Shown here piece after piece: positions 1 through 9,547 of a stretch of DNA of 64,000 nucleotides. Position 1 is the first letter of the stretch; the number at the start of each line of letters is the position of its first letter. The notes under the pieces were generated by a model that was not told the DNA's origin, made no database searches, and was given only the letters and a program-made list of their open reading frames with translations. The position numbers and the translations under genes were made by a program. Source of the stretch: Candidatus Latescibacterota bacterium (GTDB taxonomy: Bacteria > Krumholzibacteriota > Krumholzibacteriia > LZORAL124-64-63); contig JAUSBL010000093.1 in NCBI GenBank assembly GCA_030658975.1, positions 1-64,000 on the forward strand. Reading direction: 5' to 3'.

Positions 1-1859
1 TCGTCGTGGTCGAGAACATCCGCCGGCACCTGGCGCGCAGCACCGACGGCGCGACGAAGCGGCAGGTCGTCGCCGGGGCGCTGGCCGAGGTGGCGCGGCC
101 CGTGGGCTTCTCCGTGCTCATCGTCGCGGTGATCCTGGTGCCGCTGTTCACGCTGCAAGGGATCGAGGGCAGGATGTTCGCCCCGCTCGCGGCGACCATG
201 CTCATCGCGCTGCTGGCGTCGCTGGCGGTCGCCTTCGCGATCATCCCCGTCCTGTCGGAGGCGGTCCTGGACCGCCGGCCGGAGCGGACGTTCGAGCCCG
301 TGCGCCGCCTCCACGCCGGGTACCTGCGCCTGCTGGAGCGGTCGGTGCGGCGGCCCGTCGCGACGCTCGGCATCGCGGGCGGCGTGCTGGCCGCCGCCCT
401 GGTCCTGGCGCCGTTCATCGGCCGGGAGTTCATGCCGCCGCTGGACGAGGGCGCCATCGCCGTGAACGTCGTGCGGCTGCCCAACGCCTCGCTGGAGGGT
501 TCGGTGCGCGTCGCCGACTTCATCGAGAAGCGGCTGCAGGCGTACCCCGAGGTCGCCACGGTGGTGAGCAAGACCGGACGGGCCGAGATCTCGGAGGACC
601 CCATGGGACCCGAGCAGACCGACGTCGTCATCATGCTCAAGCCGCGCCGGCAGTGGGGGACGGGTCGCGACAAGGCCGAGCTCGTCGAGGCGATCCAGCG
701 GGACCTCGGCGGGATCCCCGGGCTGCGCTCCTCGTTCTCGCAGCCCATCGCGCTGCGCGTCAACGAGCTGATCTCGGGCGTGAAGAGCGACCTCGCGGTG
801 AAGGTCTTCGGCGACGACCTCGCAATCCTGAAGGGCTTCGCCGACGGGGCCGCCGCGGTCCTGCAGGGGATCGACGGCGCCCGCGACGTCAAGGTCGAGC
901 AGGTCGCGGGCATGGCCCAGATCGACGCCGTGATCGACCGCGCCGCGGCGGCCCGCCACGGCCTGACGGTCGCCGACATCAACGCCGTCATCGAGACCGC
1001 GGTCGCCGGCAAGCGGGCCACGACCCTGATCGAGGCCGAACGCCGCTTCGCGGTCGTGGTGCGGTTCCCCGAGTCGGCGCGGGCCGACCTCGCGGGGATC
1101 GAACGGCTGCTGGTCACCGCGCCGGGCGGCGAGCGGGTGCCCCTGGGGCAGCTCGCGGATTTCCAGATGGTCGAGGCGCCGGCCCAGGTGAGCCGGGAGA
1201 ACGGCCTGCGGCGCGTGGTGGCCGAGGTCAACGTGCGCGGCCGCGATCTCGGCGGCTTCGTGGCGGAGGCCCAGGCGCAGCTGGCGCCGCTGGCGGCGTC
1301 GCTGCCGGAGGGCTACCGCGTCGAGTACGGCGGGCAGTTCGAGAACCAGCAGCGCGCGATGCGCCAGCTCGCGATCGTGGTGCCGATCGCGCTGCTGCTC
1401 ATCCTGGTGCTGCTCTACCTGGCGCTGGGCTCGGTGGGGGACTCCCTGCTCGTGCTGCTGAACCTGCCGTTCGCGCTGGTGGGCGGCGTGGTCGCGCTGA
1501 TGGCCTTCGGCCTGCCGCTGTCGGTGTCGGCCGCGATCGCCTTCATCGTCCTGCTCGGGGTCGCCGTGCAGAACGGCGTCGTGCTCGTCGCCTTCTTCCG
1601 CCAACTGCGCGCCCGCGGCGCCACCGTGAACGGCGCCGTGCGGGAAGGCTGCGACCTGCGCTTCCGCCCCCTGGTGATGACCGCCCTCACCAGCTTCATC
1701 GGCCACCTGCCCATGCTCTACGCCACCGGGTCCGGCGCCGACATCCAGAAGCCGCTGGCCGTGGTGGTGATGGGCGGCCTGATCACATCGACCCTGCTGA
1801 CGCTGGTCGTGCTGCCGACGATCTACGTCCTGGCCGGCAGCAGGCGCGGCGTTCTTTGA
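1..1859 (+). CDS. Heavy-metal RND efflux pump, C-terminal part (CusA/CzcA-like)
   Basis: Inner-membrane subunit of a tripartite proton-driven RND pump exporting metal cations. The gene enters the window already open: the first codons read VVVENIRRHL, the conserved segment after TM4 of CzcA/CusA proteins, so about 40% of a ~1,040-residue protein is missing upstream and the ORF-track start at 6 is not real. Visible parts are the TM5-6 hydrophobic region, the second periplasmic porter/docking region ('GREFMPPLDEGAIAVNV', 'SKTGRAEISEDPMGPEQTD') and the closing TM block ending 'VVLPTIYVLAG'. The 'FMPPLDEGA' signature is typical of the heavy-metal subfamily (HME-RND). The substrate cannot be set from this half. 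A hairpin terminator follows directly. Confidence 0.93.
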   Translation, partial: VVVENIRRHLARSTDGATKRQVVAGALAEVARPVGFSVLIVAVILVPLFTLQGIEGRMFAPLAATMLIALLASLAVAFAIIPVLSEAVLDRRPERTFEPVRRLHAGYLRLLERSVRRPVATLGIAGGVLAAALVLAPFIGREFMPPLDEGAIAVNVVRLPNASLEGSVRVADFIEKRLQAYPEVATVVSKTGRAEISEDPMGPEQTDVVIMLKPRRQWGTGRDKAELVEAIQRDLGGIPGLRSSFSQPIALRVNELISGVKSDLAVKVFGDDLAILKGFADGAAAVLQGIDGARDVKVEQVAGMAQIDAVIDRAAAARHGLTVADINAVIETAVAGKRATTLIEAERRFAVVVRFPESARADLAGIERLLVTAPGGERVPLGQLADFQMVEAPAQVSRENGLRRVVAEVNVRGRDLGGFVAEAQAQLAPLAASLPEGYRVEYGGQFENQQRAMRQLAIVVPIALLLILVLLYLALGSVGDSLLVLLNLPFALVGGVVALMAFGLPLSVSAAIAFIVLLGVAVQNGVVLVAFFRQLRARGATVNGAVREGCDLRFRPLVMTALTSFIGHLPMLYATGSGADIQKPLAVVVMGGLITSTLLTLVVLPTIYVLAGSRRGVL

Positions 1860-1870
1860 TGCCGTTAACG

Positions 1871-1904
1871 AAACGCGGCCCCCCAGGTGGGAGGGGCCGC
1901 GTTT
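1871..1904. terminator. Bidirectional hairpin terminator between RND pump and ferritin
   Basis: A perfect 12-bp inverted repeat (AAACGCGGCCCC / GGGGCCGCGTTT) encloses a 10-nt loop. It has a T-run on the + side and an A-run on the other, so it can end both the + strand pump gene and the converging - strand ferritin gene. Confidence 0.85.
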
Positions 1905-1930
1905 TGCAGATGTGTCCGGCTGCCGAGCTG

Positions 1931-2443
1931 TCAGGCGGCGGCAGGAGGCGTGGGCACCGGCCGGGCGGCCAGTTCCCTGTCCAGCATGAACAGACCCGGT
2001 CCGTTGCCGCCCATCATCGCCAGCTTGCCGAGGATCGCGTCGACGGCGGCCTCCTCTTCGACCTGCTCGCTGACGAACCACTGCAGCGTGATGTTGGTGG
2101 CGTAGTCGTTCTCCTTCATGGCCAGGCCCGCGAGGTTGTTGATGTTCTCGGTCATGTGGCGCTCGTGGGCCAGGGCGGCCTGGAACATCGCGACGGGGTC
2201 GGCCCACTCCGTGTCGGGCTGGGGGATCGCCCGCACCAGGGCGTGGCCGCCGGTGGCGTGGACGTAATCGAAGAACTTCATGGCGTGCAGCAGCTCTTCC
2301 TGCGCCTGCATGCGCATCCAGTGCGCGAAGCCCTCGTAGTTGCGGGCCTGGGACCAGGCGGACATGGCCAGGTACAGGTAGGCGGAAAAGAACTCGGCCT
2401 GGATCTGCTCGTTCAGGGCTTTCTGGATCCTCTCCTTCAGCAC
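1931..2443 (-). CDS. ftnA: Ferritin (non-haem, FtnA type)
   Basis: Iron-storage ferritin, 170 aa, a four-helix bundle expected to form a 24-mer that oxidises Fe2+ and stores ferric mineral in the cytoplasm. It starts 'LKERIQKALNEQIQAEFFSAYLYL'. Ferroxidase ligands are seen in order: Glu in QAEFF, Glu and His in EELLHAMKFFDY, Glu in AHERHMTENI, and Gln/Glu in WFVSEQVEEE. The ORF track extends 44 residues upstream, but that stretch is Arg-rich and unlike ferritin. I place the start at the GTG at 2443, preceded 7 nt upstream by GAAGGAG. A short Pro/Ala-rich tail follows helix 4. Transcribed towards the RND pump; the two share a terminator. Confidence 0.93.
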   Translation of the reverse strand: MLKERIQKALNEQIQAEFFSAYLYLAMSAWSQARNYEGFAHWMRMQAQEELLHAMKFFDYVHATGGHALVRAIPQPDTEWADPVAMFQAALAHERHMTENINNLAGLAMKENDYATNITLQWFVSEQVEEEAAVDAILGKLAMMGGNGPGLFMLDRELAARPVPTPPAAA

Positions 2444-2835
2444 GGCGGGTCTCCTTCGTCGGGGTCGGTCCGGGCGGTTCGTGGTCGCGAAAATTCGGGA
2501 GGGCCGGGAGCGTCGCGAGGCGTGGGCGAGCCGGCCGCATGGACATAAGGTAAGACCGAGGCGGGTCACCGTCACGGAAAAAGCCCCCGGCGGCCAATGG
2601 GACGTTGCCCTTGCGGGTAAATCTTGATATTCGTGTTCAGATGAGGGGGTGGCGGCGCCCCTGGTTCGTGCCGATCATGGGCCGCGCCGCCGCGTCGCCC
2701 CGGTTCCCCGGGAGCGGCCGCGCCGCCGACGATTCCCGCCTGAACCTGGCCGGTCCCCGCCGGATCGGCCGTCTTCTCGCGCCCCCCGCAACGTGCGGGG
2801 CAGCGGCCCCCGCGGGCCTGGAAAGGAACGACCCC
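2444..2835. other. Divergent intergenic region, ferritin / pdh operon
   Basis: No gene is supported here. It holds the divergent promoters of ferritin (-) and the pdh operon (+). The pdh side would give a GC-rich leader of roughly 190 nt, which contains a 13-bp direct repeat (GGCCGCGCCGCCG at 2680 and 2716) and several self-complementary GC blocks. No recognisable riboswitch was seen. Confidence 0.5.
2605..2633 (+). promoter_or_regulatory. Candidate sigma70 promoter of the pdh operon
   Basis: -35 TTGCCC (2605-2610), 17-bp spacer, -10 TATTCG (2628-2633), in the only AT-richer patch upstream of pdhA. The -35 sequence matches that proposed for the act operon (36679) and nearly matches that of the Fe-S carrier gene (36208), which raises confidence a little. 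Confidence 0.4.
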
Positions 2836-3933
2836 ATGCCGAAGAAGGCCCTCGAAACCTTCAGCGTCTCCTACCTCTCCATCCTGGACGAGGACGGGAA
2901 CGTGGACAAGGAACTCGAGCCGAAACTGAAGAAGCCCGAGCTGATCGAACTCTACCGCCAGATGGTCTGGGCGCGCCGCACCGACGAGCGCATGCTCAAG
3001 CTGCAGCGCCAGGGCCGCATCGGCACCTTCGGGCCGAGCACCGGTCAGGAGGCGTCCCAGTGCGCCGTCGCCTTCGCCATGAAGAAGCAGGACTGGTTCG
3101 CCGGCGCCTTCCGCGAGCACGGCGTGCGCCTGCTGCGCGGCGAGACCCTCACCCGGCAACTGCTCTACTACAACGGCCACGAAGAGGGCAACGTCAACGA
3201 CGGGGACGCCAACCCGCGCAACCTGCCCATCTCGGTGATCGTGGGCGCGCAGCCCCTGCACGCGGTGGGCCTGGCCTACGCCATGCGGCTGCAGGGGGAG
3301 ACCGAGACCTGCGCCGTGACCTTCATGGGCGACGGCGCCACCAGCGAGGGCGACTTCCACGAGGCGATGAACTTCGCGGCCGTCTGGAACCTGCCGGTGC
3401 TGTTCGTGGTGCAGAACAACCAGTGGGCGATCTCGGTGCCCCGCTCGAAGCAGACCAAGTCGGCGACCATCGCGCAGAAGGCCATCGCCTACGGCATGCC
3501 CGGCGTCCAGGTCGACGGCAACGACGCGCTGGCGGTCTACGCCGCCGCCGCCGAGGCGCTCGACCGCGGCCGTCGCGGCGAAGGGCCGACCCTGATGGAG
3601 GCCGTGACCTACCGCCTGATGATGCACACCACGGCCGACGACCAGTACAAGTACCGCACCAAGGAAGAGGAAGAGACGTGGTGGCGCCGCGACCCCCTGG
3701 TGCGCTTCCGCGGCTACCTCGAGGCGAAGAAGATCTGGTCGGAGAAGGACCAGGAGGCCCTCGAGGAGGAGTACAAGGCGGAGATCGAGAAGCAGGTGAA
3801 GGCCTTCGAGGAGATGTCGGGCTGGAAGCCGGACGCGCCCTTCGATCACGTCTTCGGCACAAGTCACGAGCGCATCGAGGCGCAGCGCCGGGAGTTCCTG
3901 GCCGAGACCGCGAAGGAGGCCGCCCGTGGCTAA
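2836..3933 (+). CDS. pdhA: Pyruvate dehydrogenase E1 component, alpha subunit
   Basis: Alpha subunit (365 aa) of a heterotetrameric, thiamine-diphosphate 2-oxoacid dehydrogenase E1, which decarboxylates the 2-oxoacid and passes the acyl group to lipoyl-E2. The ThDP/Mg motif is clear: 'MGDGATSEGDFHEAMN' followed by 'VQNNQWAIS'. The N-terminus (ETFSVSYLSILDEDGNV) resembles Bacillus-type PdhA, favouring pyruvate over branched-chain substrates, though the sequence alone does not fully separate these. The start is the ATG at 2836 after GAAAGGA; the longer ORF-track start at 2605 would translate the promoter. It overlaps pdhB by 8 nt. First gene of pdhABC-lpdA-lplA. Confidence 0.93.
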   Translation: MPKKALETFSVSYLSILDEDGNVDKELEPKLKKPELIELYRQMVWARRTDERMLKLQRQGRIGTFGPSTGQEASQCAVAFAMKKQDWFAGAFREHGVRLLRGETLTRQLLYYNGHEEGNVNDGDANPRNLPISVIVGAQPLHAVGLAYAMRLQGETETCAVTFMGDGATSEGDFHEAMNFAAVWNLPVLFVVQNNQWAISVPRSKQTKSATIAQKAIAYGMPGVQVDGNDALAVYAAAAEALDRGRRGEGPTLMEAVTYRLMMHTTADDQYKYRTKEEEETWWRRDPLVRFRGYLEAKKIWSEKDQEALEEEYKAEIEKQVKAFEEMSGWKPDAPFDHVFGTSHERIEAQRREFLAETAKEAARG

Positions 3934-4906
3934 GCTCAACATGGTTCAGGCCATCAACCTCGCCCTGGACGAGATGATGGCGGAGGATCCGAGCGTGATC
4001 GTGCTGGGCGAGGACGTCGGCGTCGACGGCGGCGTGTTCCGCGTCACCGAGGGCCTGATCGAGAAGTACGGCGAGGCGCGCGTGATCGACACGCCCCTGG
4101 CCGAGAGCGCGATCATCGGCACCGCCATCGGCATGGCCCTGGCCGGCCTGAAGCCCGTGGGCGAGATGCAGTTCTGCGGCTTCTCCTATCTCATGATCCC
4201 GCAGCTCGAGGGTCACGGCTCGCGCTACCGCTCGCGCACACACGGGCAGTTCCACGTGCCGATGGTCATGCGCGTACCCTACGGCGGCGGCGTGCGCGCG
4301 CTCGAACACCACTCCGAGAGCCGCGAGGCCGCGCTGGGCCACCTGCCGGGCGTGAAGGTCGTCATCCCTTCGGGGCCCCGCAACGCGCGGTCCCTGATGC
4401 GCGCGGCGATCCTCGACCCCGACCCGGTGGTCTACATGGAGCCCAAGCGCTCGTACCGCGCCTTCAAGGAGGACGTGCCGGAGACGCCCGAGACGGTCGA
4501 GATCGGCAAGGCGCAGGTGATCCAGGAGGGCACCGACGTCACGGTGATCGCCTGGGGCGCGATGATGCACACCACGAAGAAGGCCGTCGAGGAGATCCGC
4601 CAGGCGCGGGGCGCCAGCATCGAGCTGATCGACCTGCTGACGATCTCGCCCATGGACACCGAGACGATCTGCGCCTCGGTGCGCAAGACGGGCCGTCTGG
4701 CCGTCGTCCAGGAGGCGCCGCTCAGCTTCGGCCCGGCCAGCGAGATCATCGCCACGGTCAACGACCACGCCCTGATGCACCTCGAGGCGCCCGTGAAGCG
4801 CGTGAGCGGCTACGACGTCGTCACGCCCTACTTCAGCCGCGAGAACCTCTTCATGCCGACCGTCGGGCGCGCCCGCCGCGGCATCGAGGAAGTGCTGGAC
4901 TTCTAA
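3926..4906 (+). CDS. pdhB: Pyruvate dehydrogenase E1 component, beta subunit
   Basis: Beta subunit (326 aa) of the alpha2beta2 E1. It carries the transketolase pyrimidine-binding fold ('VIVLGEDVGVDGGVFRVTEGL', 'DTPLAESAIIGTAIGMA') and the C-terminal transketolase domain ('VTVIAWGAMMHTTKKAVEE', 'ELIDLLTISPMD'). GTG start at 3926 inside the end of pdhA, with AAGGAGG seven to eight bases upstream, so translation is probably coupled and keeps the 1:1 subunit ratio. Full length for the family. Confidence 0.94.
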   Translation: MAKLNMVQAINLALDEMMAEDPSVIVLGEDVGVDGGVFRVTEGLIEKYGEARVIDTPLAESAIIGTAIGMALAGLKPVGEMQFCGFSYLMIPQLEGHGSRYRSRTHGQFHVPMVMRVPYGGGVRALEHHSESREAALGHLPGVKVVIPSGPRNARSLMRAAILDPDPVVYMEPKRSYRAFKEDVPETPETVEIGKAQVIQEGTDVTVIAWGAMMHTTKKAVEEIRQARGASIELIDLLTISPMDTETICASVRKTGRLAVVQEAPLSFGPASEIIATVNDHALMHLEAPVKRVSGYDVVTPYFSRENLFMPTVGRARRGIEEVLDF

Positions 4907-4930
4907 ACGGAGCCGTCGAGGAGGAAGCCG

Positions 4931-6430
4931 ATGTTCGAGTTCAAACTGCCCGATCTGGGCGAGGGCATCCACGAGGGCGAAGTGCTCAAGTGGCACGTCC
5001 AGCCCGGCGACGTCGTCGTCGAGGACGCCCCGCTGGTCGAGGTCGAGACGGACAAGGCGGCCGTGACCATCCCGTCGCCCCGCGGCGGCAAGGTGGTCTC
5101 CGTCACCGGCGAGATCGGCGACGTCGTGGCGACGGGCCAGATCATCGCGGTCATCGACGACGGCCAGGGCGCCGCGACCGCACCCGCGGCACCCGCGCGC
5201 AAGGCCGCCGGCACCGGCCGCGCCGCGGAAGAGACGCCGGCGGGGCTGCCCGCCGAGGAGCCCGCCGGCACCGGCCGCGCCGCGGAAGTGACGCCGCCCG
5301 GGCTGCCCACCGAGAAACCCGTGAAGGGCGCACCCCTCGCGCCCACGCCCGACGTCACGGCGCCGGCCGCACCCGCGCCGGCCGCGACTGTGCCCGGCGG
5401 CACCGTGACGCAACCCAACAGCACGGTCTCCGGACGACCGGTGCCCGCGGCCCCGGCCACGCGCCGCCTGGCGCGCGAGCTGGGCGTGGACCTGACGCTG
5501 GTGTCCGGCACCGGCCCCGGCGGACGCGTGACGCCCGGCGACGTGCAGACCTTCCTGGCCGGCGGCTCCGCTGCAAAGGCCACCGTCTCCGCCCCGGCCG
5601 GCGCCGCCGCGCCGGCCGCCGCACCGGCGGACCGGGCCGTCGACGGCACGACGCGCATGGCCGCCGCCGCGGCGAGCGTCATCCCGTTCCTGGACATCGA
5701 GCCCCTGCCCGACTTCTCGCTGCAGGGCCCGGTGGAGGTCGAACCGCTGCGCTCGATCCGCCGCAAGGTGGCACGCAAGATGACGACCTCGATGATCCTG
5801 GTGCCGCACGTCGCCCACATGGACGACGCCGACGTCACGGAACTCGAGGAGTTCCGCCTGAAGATGAAGGCGCGGCGCGACGGGGAGCCCGGCGGCAAGC
5901 TGACGCTGCTGTCGTTCGTGATCCGCGCGATCACCGCGGGGCTGCGGGCGGCGCCGGCGTTCAACGCCAGCCTCGACCCGTTCCGCGAGGAGATCATCTA
6001 CAAGAAGTACTACAACATCGGCTTCGCGGCGGACACGGGGAAGGGTCTCGTGGTGCCGGTGATCCGCGGCACCGACGTCAAGAGCATCCGCGAGATCTCG
6101 CGCGAGATCGAGGAGAAGGCCGCGCTCGCCCGCGAGGGGAAGCTGCCGCTCGAGGACATGCAGGGCGGCACCTTCACGATCACCAACGTCGGCCCGCTGG
6201 GCGGCACCGCCCTGATCCCCACGATCAACTACCCCGAGGTGGCGATCCTGGGCATGGGCCGCGTGCAGGAGAAGCCCGTGGTGCGCGACGGCCAGATCGT
6301 GATCCGCAAGATCCTGCCGCTGACGCTGGCCTTCGACCACCGCGTGGCCGACGGCGCCGACGCGGCGCGCTTCGTGGGAGAGCTGGTCCGCAACCTGAGC
6401 GATCCGAACCTGCTGCTGCTGGACACCTAG
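4931..6430 (+). CDS. pdhC: Dihydrolipoamide acetyltransferase (E2) of the 2-oxoacid dehydrogenase complex
   Basis: E2 core (499 aa), which carries the acyl group on a lipoyl arm and transfers it to CoA. Domains: one lipoyl domain (residues 1-80, lipoyl Lys42 in EVETDKAAV); an unusually long Ala/Pro-rich linker (about 80-170) with a 19-residue tandem repeat; a peripheral-subunit-binding domain ('TRRLARELGVDL...GPGGRVTPGDV', about 177-213); a second Ala-rich linker; and the catalytic domain with DHRVADG (His470, Asp474) near the C-terminus. The start ATG has GAGGAGG upstream. It lies 24 nt after pdhB and precedes the E3 gene, so the full complex is encoded together. Confidence 0.94.
   Translation: MFEFKLPDLGEGIHEGEVLKWHVQPGDVVVEDAPLVEVETDKAAVTIPSPRGGKVVSVTGEIGDVVATGQIIAVIDDGQGAATAPAAPARKAAGTGRAAEETPAGLPAEEPAGTGRAAEVTPPGLPTEKPVKGAPLAPTPDVTAPAAPAPAATVPGGTVTQPNSTVSGRPVPAAPATRRLARELGVDLTLVSGTGPGGRVTPGDVQTFLAGGSAAKATVSAPAGAAAPAAAPADRAVDGTTRMAAAAASVIPFLDIEPLPDFSLQGPVEVEPLRSIRRKVARKMTTSMILVPHVAHMDDADVTELEEFRLKMKARRDGEPGGKLTLLSFVIRAITAGLRAAPAFNASLDPFREEIIYKKYYNIGFAADTGKGLVVPVIRGTDVKSIREISREIEEKAALAREGKLPLEDMQGGTFTITNVGPLGGTALIPTINYPEVAILGMGRVQEKPVVRDGQIVIRKILPLTLAFDHRVADGADAARFVGELVRNLSDPNLLLLDT
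5207..5320 (+). repeat. Two tandem 57-bp repeats in the pdhC linker
   Basis: Two adjacent in-frame 57-bp units (5207-5263 and 5264-5320) encode AGTGRAAExTPxGLPxExP twice, differing at 4 of 19 residues. The unit lies wholly inside the flexible linker between the lipoyl and subunit-binding domains. Confidence 0.85.
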
Positions 6431-6449
6431 ACCGAAGGAGAGGCCGCTC

Positions 6450-7856
<1,407 letters not shown>

Positions 7857-7912
7857 ACGGTCGGCCGGACGGGGGCGTGGACCGCCACCGTCCGGCGCGA
7901 CGCCGGGACGCC

Positions 7913-8569
7913 ATGCCCCACCGCTCCGACATCGACGATACGGACAACGGCGAACTGCCAGCCTGGGACCTGGACGCGGATCTGATCGCGTCGGTGGCCG
8001 CCGGCGGATCCGCGCGCGTGCGCGTCCGGCGGTGCGCCGCGGCGCAGATCGTGGTCGGCCGCGGCGGCCGGGCCGGCGTCGAGGTGGACCTCGCGGCCGC
8101 GCGCGCGGCCGGCGTGCCGGTGCTGCGTCGGCCGGGTGGGGGCTGTGCGGTGCTGCTGGACCGGGGCAACCTCGTGGTGTCGCTGGTCGCGCCGATGGCC
8201 GGCGTCGGCGGCGTGACGTCGGCCTTCCGCGCCGTCACCGCCTGGCTCGTGGACGGCCTGGCCGGGTGCGGCGTCGCGGGCGTCGCGGGGGAGGGGGTCA
8301 GCGACCTGGTGCTGGACGACCGCAAGGTGGGCGGATCCTGCATCCAGCGCACGCGGGGTCTGGTCTACTACAGCACGACGTTGCTGCTCGACCCCGATCT
8401 CGACCTCATGGAGCGCGTCCTGCCGCACCCGCCGCGCGAGCCCCGTTACCGGCGGGGACGCCCGCACCGCGCGTTCCTGGGCAGGATCGGCCTGCCGCCC
8501 GATGTCGCACCGGAGGAGTTCGCCGAACTTCTCTCGACGGAGTTGGCGATGCGTATGCCTCAGTTTTAG
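7913..8569 (+). CDS. Lipoate-protein ligase / octanoyltransferase family protein
   Basis: BPL/LplA/LipB-fold protein (218 aa) probably attaching lipoate or octanoate to PdhC. It has the fold's RRPGGGCAVLLDRGNLVVSL strand-loop and 'DLVLDDRKVGG', whose lysine corresponds to the conserved catalytic/binding Lys. It is shorter than LplA (about 330 aa) and lacks an obvious C-terminal accessory domain, so ligase, octanoyl transferase (LipM-like) and amidotransferase remain open; a Cys sits in KVGGSC but I cannot assign it. The start ATG at 7913 has only a weak GGGA upstream; the long upstream ORF extension is a shadow of lpdA. Last gene of the pdh operon. Confidence 0.75.
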   Translation: MPHRSDIDDTDNGELPAWDLDADLIASVAAGGSARVRVRRCAAAQIVVGRGGRAGVEVDLAAARAAGVPVLRRPGGGCAVLLDRGNLVVSLVAPMAGVGGVTSAFRAVTAWLVDGLAGCGVAGVAGEGVSDLVLDDRKVGGSCIQRTRGLVYYSTTLLLDPDLDLMERVLPHPPREPRYRRGRPHRAFLGRIGLPPDVAPEEFAELLSTELAMRMPQF

Positions 8570-8625
8570 CGCCCCGGTCACGGACGACGAAGAATCAAAA
8601 AACTACCCGGCATCCCCCAGATGTA

Positions 8626-8641
8626 TGTTAATAATGTAACA
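8626..8641. promoter_or_regulatory. Candidate Rex operator 1
   Basis: TGTTAATAATGTAACA matches the Rex consensus TGTTAA-N4-TTAACA at 11 of 12 fixed positions. It lies just upstream of a TATAAG hexamer (8656-8661), where a bound repressor would cover the -35 region. The downstream gene encodes Rex itself, so autoregulation is expected. Confidence 0.55.
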
Positions 8642-8684
8642 CATTTCATTGATTTTATAAGCTACGAAAAATTTTAGAGTTAGA

Positions 8685-8714
8685 TTGTGAAGACACACAC
8701 AGTAATGGCATAAT
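8685..8714 (+). promoter_or_regulatory. Candidate Rex operator 2 overlapping a sigma70 promoter
   Basis: TTGTGAAGACACACACAG (8685-8702) fits TTGTGAA-N4-TTCACAA at 11 of 14 positions with a perfect left half. The first six bases, TTGTGA, also serve as a -35 element 18 bp ahead of a CATAAT -10 (8709-8714). Binding would directly block polymerase. The centre lies 60 bp from operator 1. Confidence 0.45.
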
Positions 8715-8906
8715 GATTGCGATACTCAATATTCGCGCCGGCGTGCCCGCCGCCTGGGCCGCGTTTGAGGCGATCATTGTATCGAACATCATATCAGCGA
8801 GATAACCGCCCACCGTGAATTTGTCTCAATGCTTCCTTGACATGGACGATCCCATTGATGAGCTTGAAGACGTTAAGAAATAAACACCAACCCGACGGAG
8901 ACGGCC

Positions 8907-9533
8907 ATGAAGCGCGCGAAGGCGGACATCCCCCTCAAGACGATGGAGCGGCTGGTGACGTACCGGCGACTGCTGCAGTACCTCGCGGCCGAGGGACGCG
9001 TCTTCGTCTTCTCCCACGAACTGGCCAAGCTCGCGAACAACACCGCGGCGCAGGTGCGCCGCGACCTGATGATCATCGGCCACCACGGCAGCCCGACCCG
9101 CGGCTACAGCGTGCGCCTGCTGACGGCGCACGTGGAACGGCTGCTGGCCGACCACGAGCCCAGCCGTGTCGCCCTGGTGGGCGCCGGCAACCTCGGGCGG
9201 GCCATCCTCGCGCACGTCGGCTTCCAACTGCCGGGCGTCACCATCCTGGCCGCCTTCGACAGCGACGAGGAGCGCACCGGGCGCGTCATCGCCGGAGTGC
9301 GCTGCTACCCGGTGCGGGAGCTCGAGAGCCGCGTCGTCGAGCTGGGCATCAACCTCGGCATCCTGGCCGTGCCGGCGACCGAGGCCCAGGAGATCGCCGA
9401 GCGCCTCGCGGCCGTCGGCGTGGTCGGCATCCTGAACTTCGCCCCGGTGCCGCTGCGCCTGCCCAACGGCGTGGTGGTGGACGAGATCGACATCGGCATG
9501 AAGCTGGAGCGCATCGCCCTTTGCTGCCAGTGA
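8907..9533 (+). CDS. rex: Redox-sensing transcriptional repressor Rex
   Basis: Rex (208 aa) represses fermentative and hydrogenase genes when NADH/NAD+ is low and leaves DNA when NADH binds. The N-terminal winged helix (about 1-80, 'LPLKTMERLVTYRRLLQYL'-type start, 'NNTAAQVRRDLMIIG') matches Rex, followed by a Rossmann domain with 'VALVGAGNLGRAIL' and the C-terminal 'IDIGMKLERIALCCQ'. ATG with GGAG about 8 nt upstream. The family typically has 'FGxxGxRGxGY' before the Rossmann domain; here it reads IGHHGSPTRGYSV. It heads the hyd operon, 14 nt before hydC, and two Rex-like operators lie upstream. Confidence 0.94.
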   Translation: MKRAKADIPLKTMERLVTYRRLLQYLAAEGRVFVFSHELAKLANNTAAQVRRDLMIIGHHGSPTRGYSVRLLTAHVERLLADHEPSRVALVGAGNLGRAILAHVGFQLPGVTILAAFDSDEERTGRVIAGVRCYPVRELESRVVELGINLGILAVPATEAQEIAERLAAVGVVGILNFAPVPLRLPNGVVVDEIDIGMKLERIALCCQ

Positions 9534-9547
9534 GGAGGAGTTCGCAC

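Larger units (their letters stand above)
8570..8906. promoter_or_regulatory. AT-rich control region upstream of the rex-hyd operon
   Basis: A 337-bp non-coding stretch that is strikingly AT-rich compared with its surroundings between 8590 and 8735. It holds two Rex-like operators and two -10-like hexamers (TATAAG at 8656-8661; CATAAT at 8709-8714), giving a leader of about 190-240 nt before rex. No terminator hairpin was found after the lipoate ligase gene. A 22-codon ORF (8815-8883) is present but not convincing. Confidence 0.6.

Noticed and set aside
8815-8883. 22-codon ORF (GTG start, ends 21 nt before the rex RBS region) that could be a leader peptide
   Set aside because: No Shine-Dalgarno, no repeated regulatory codons, and no attenuator hairpin follows; it is likely a chance ORF in the AT-richer leader.
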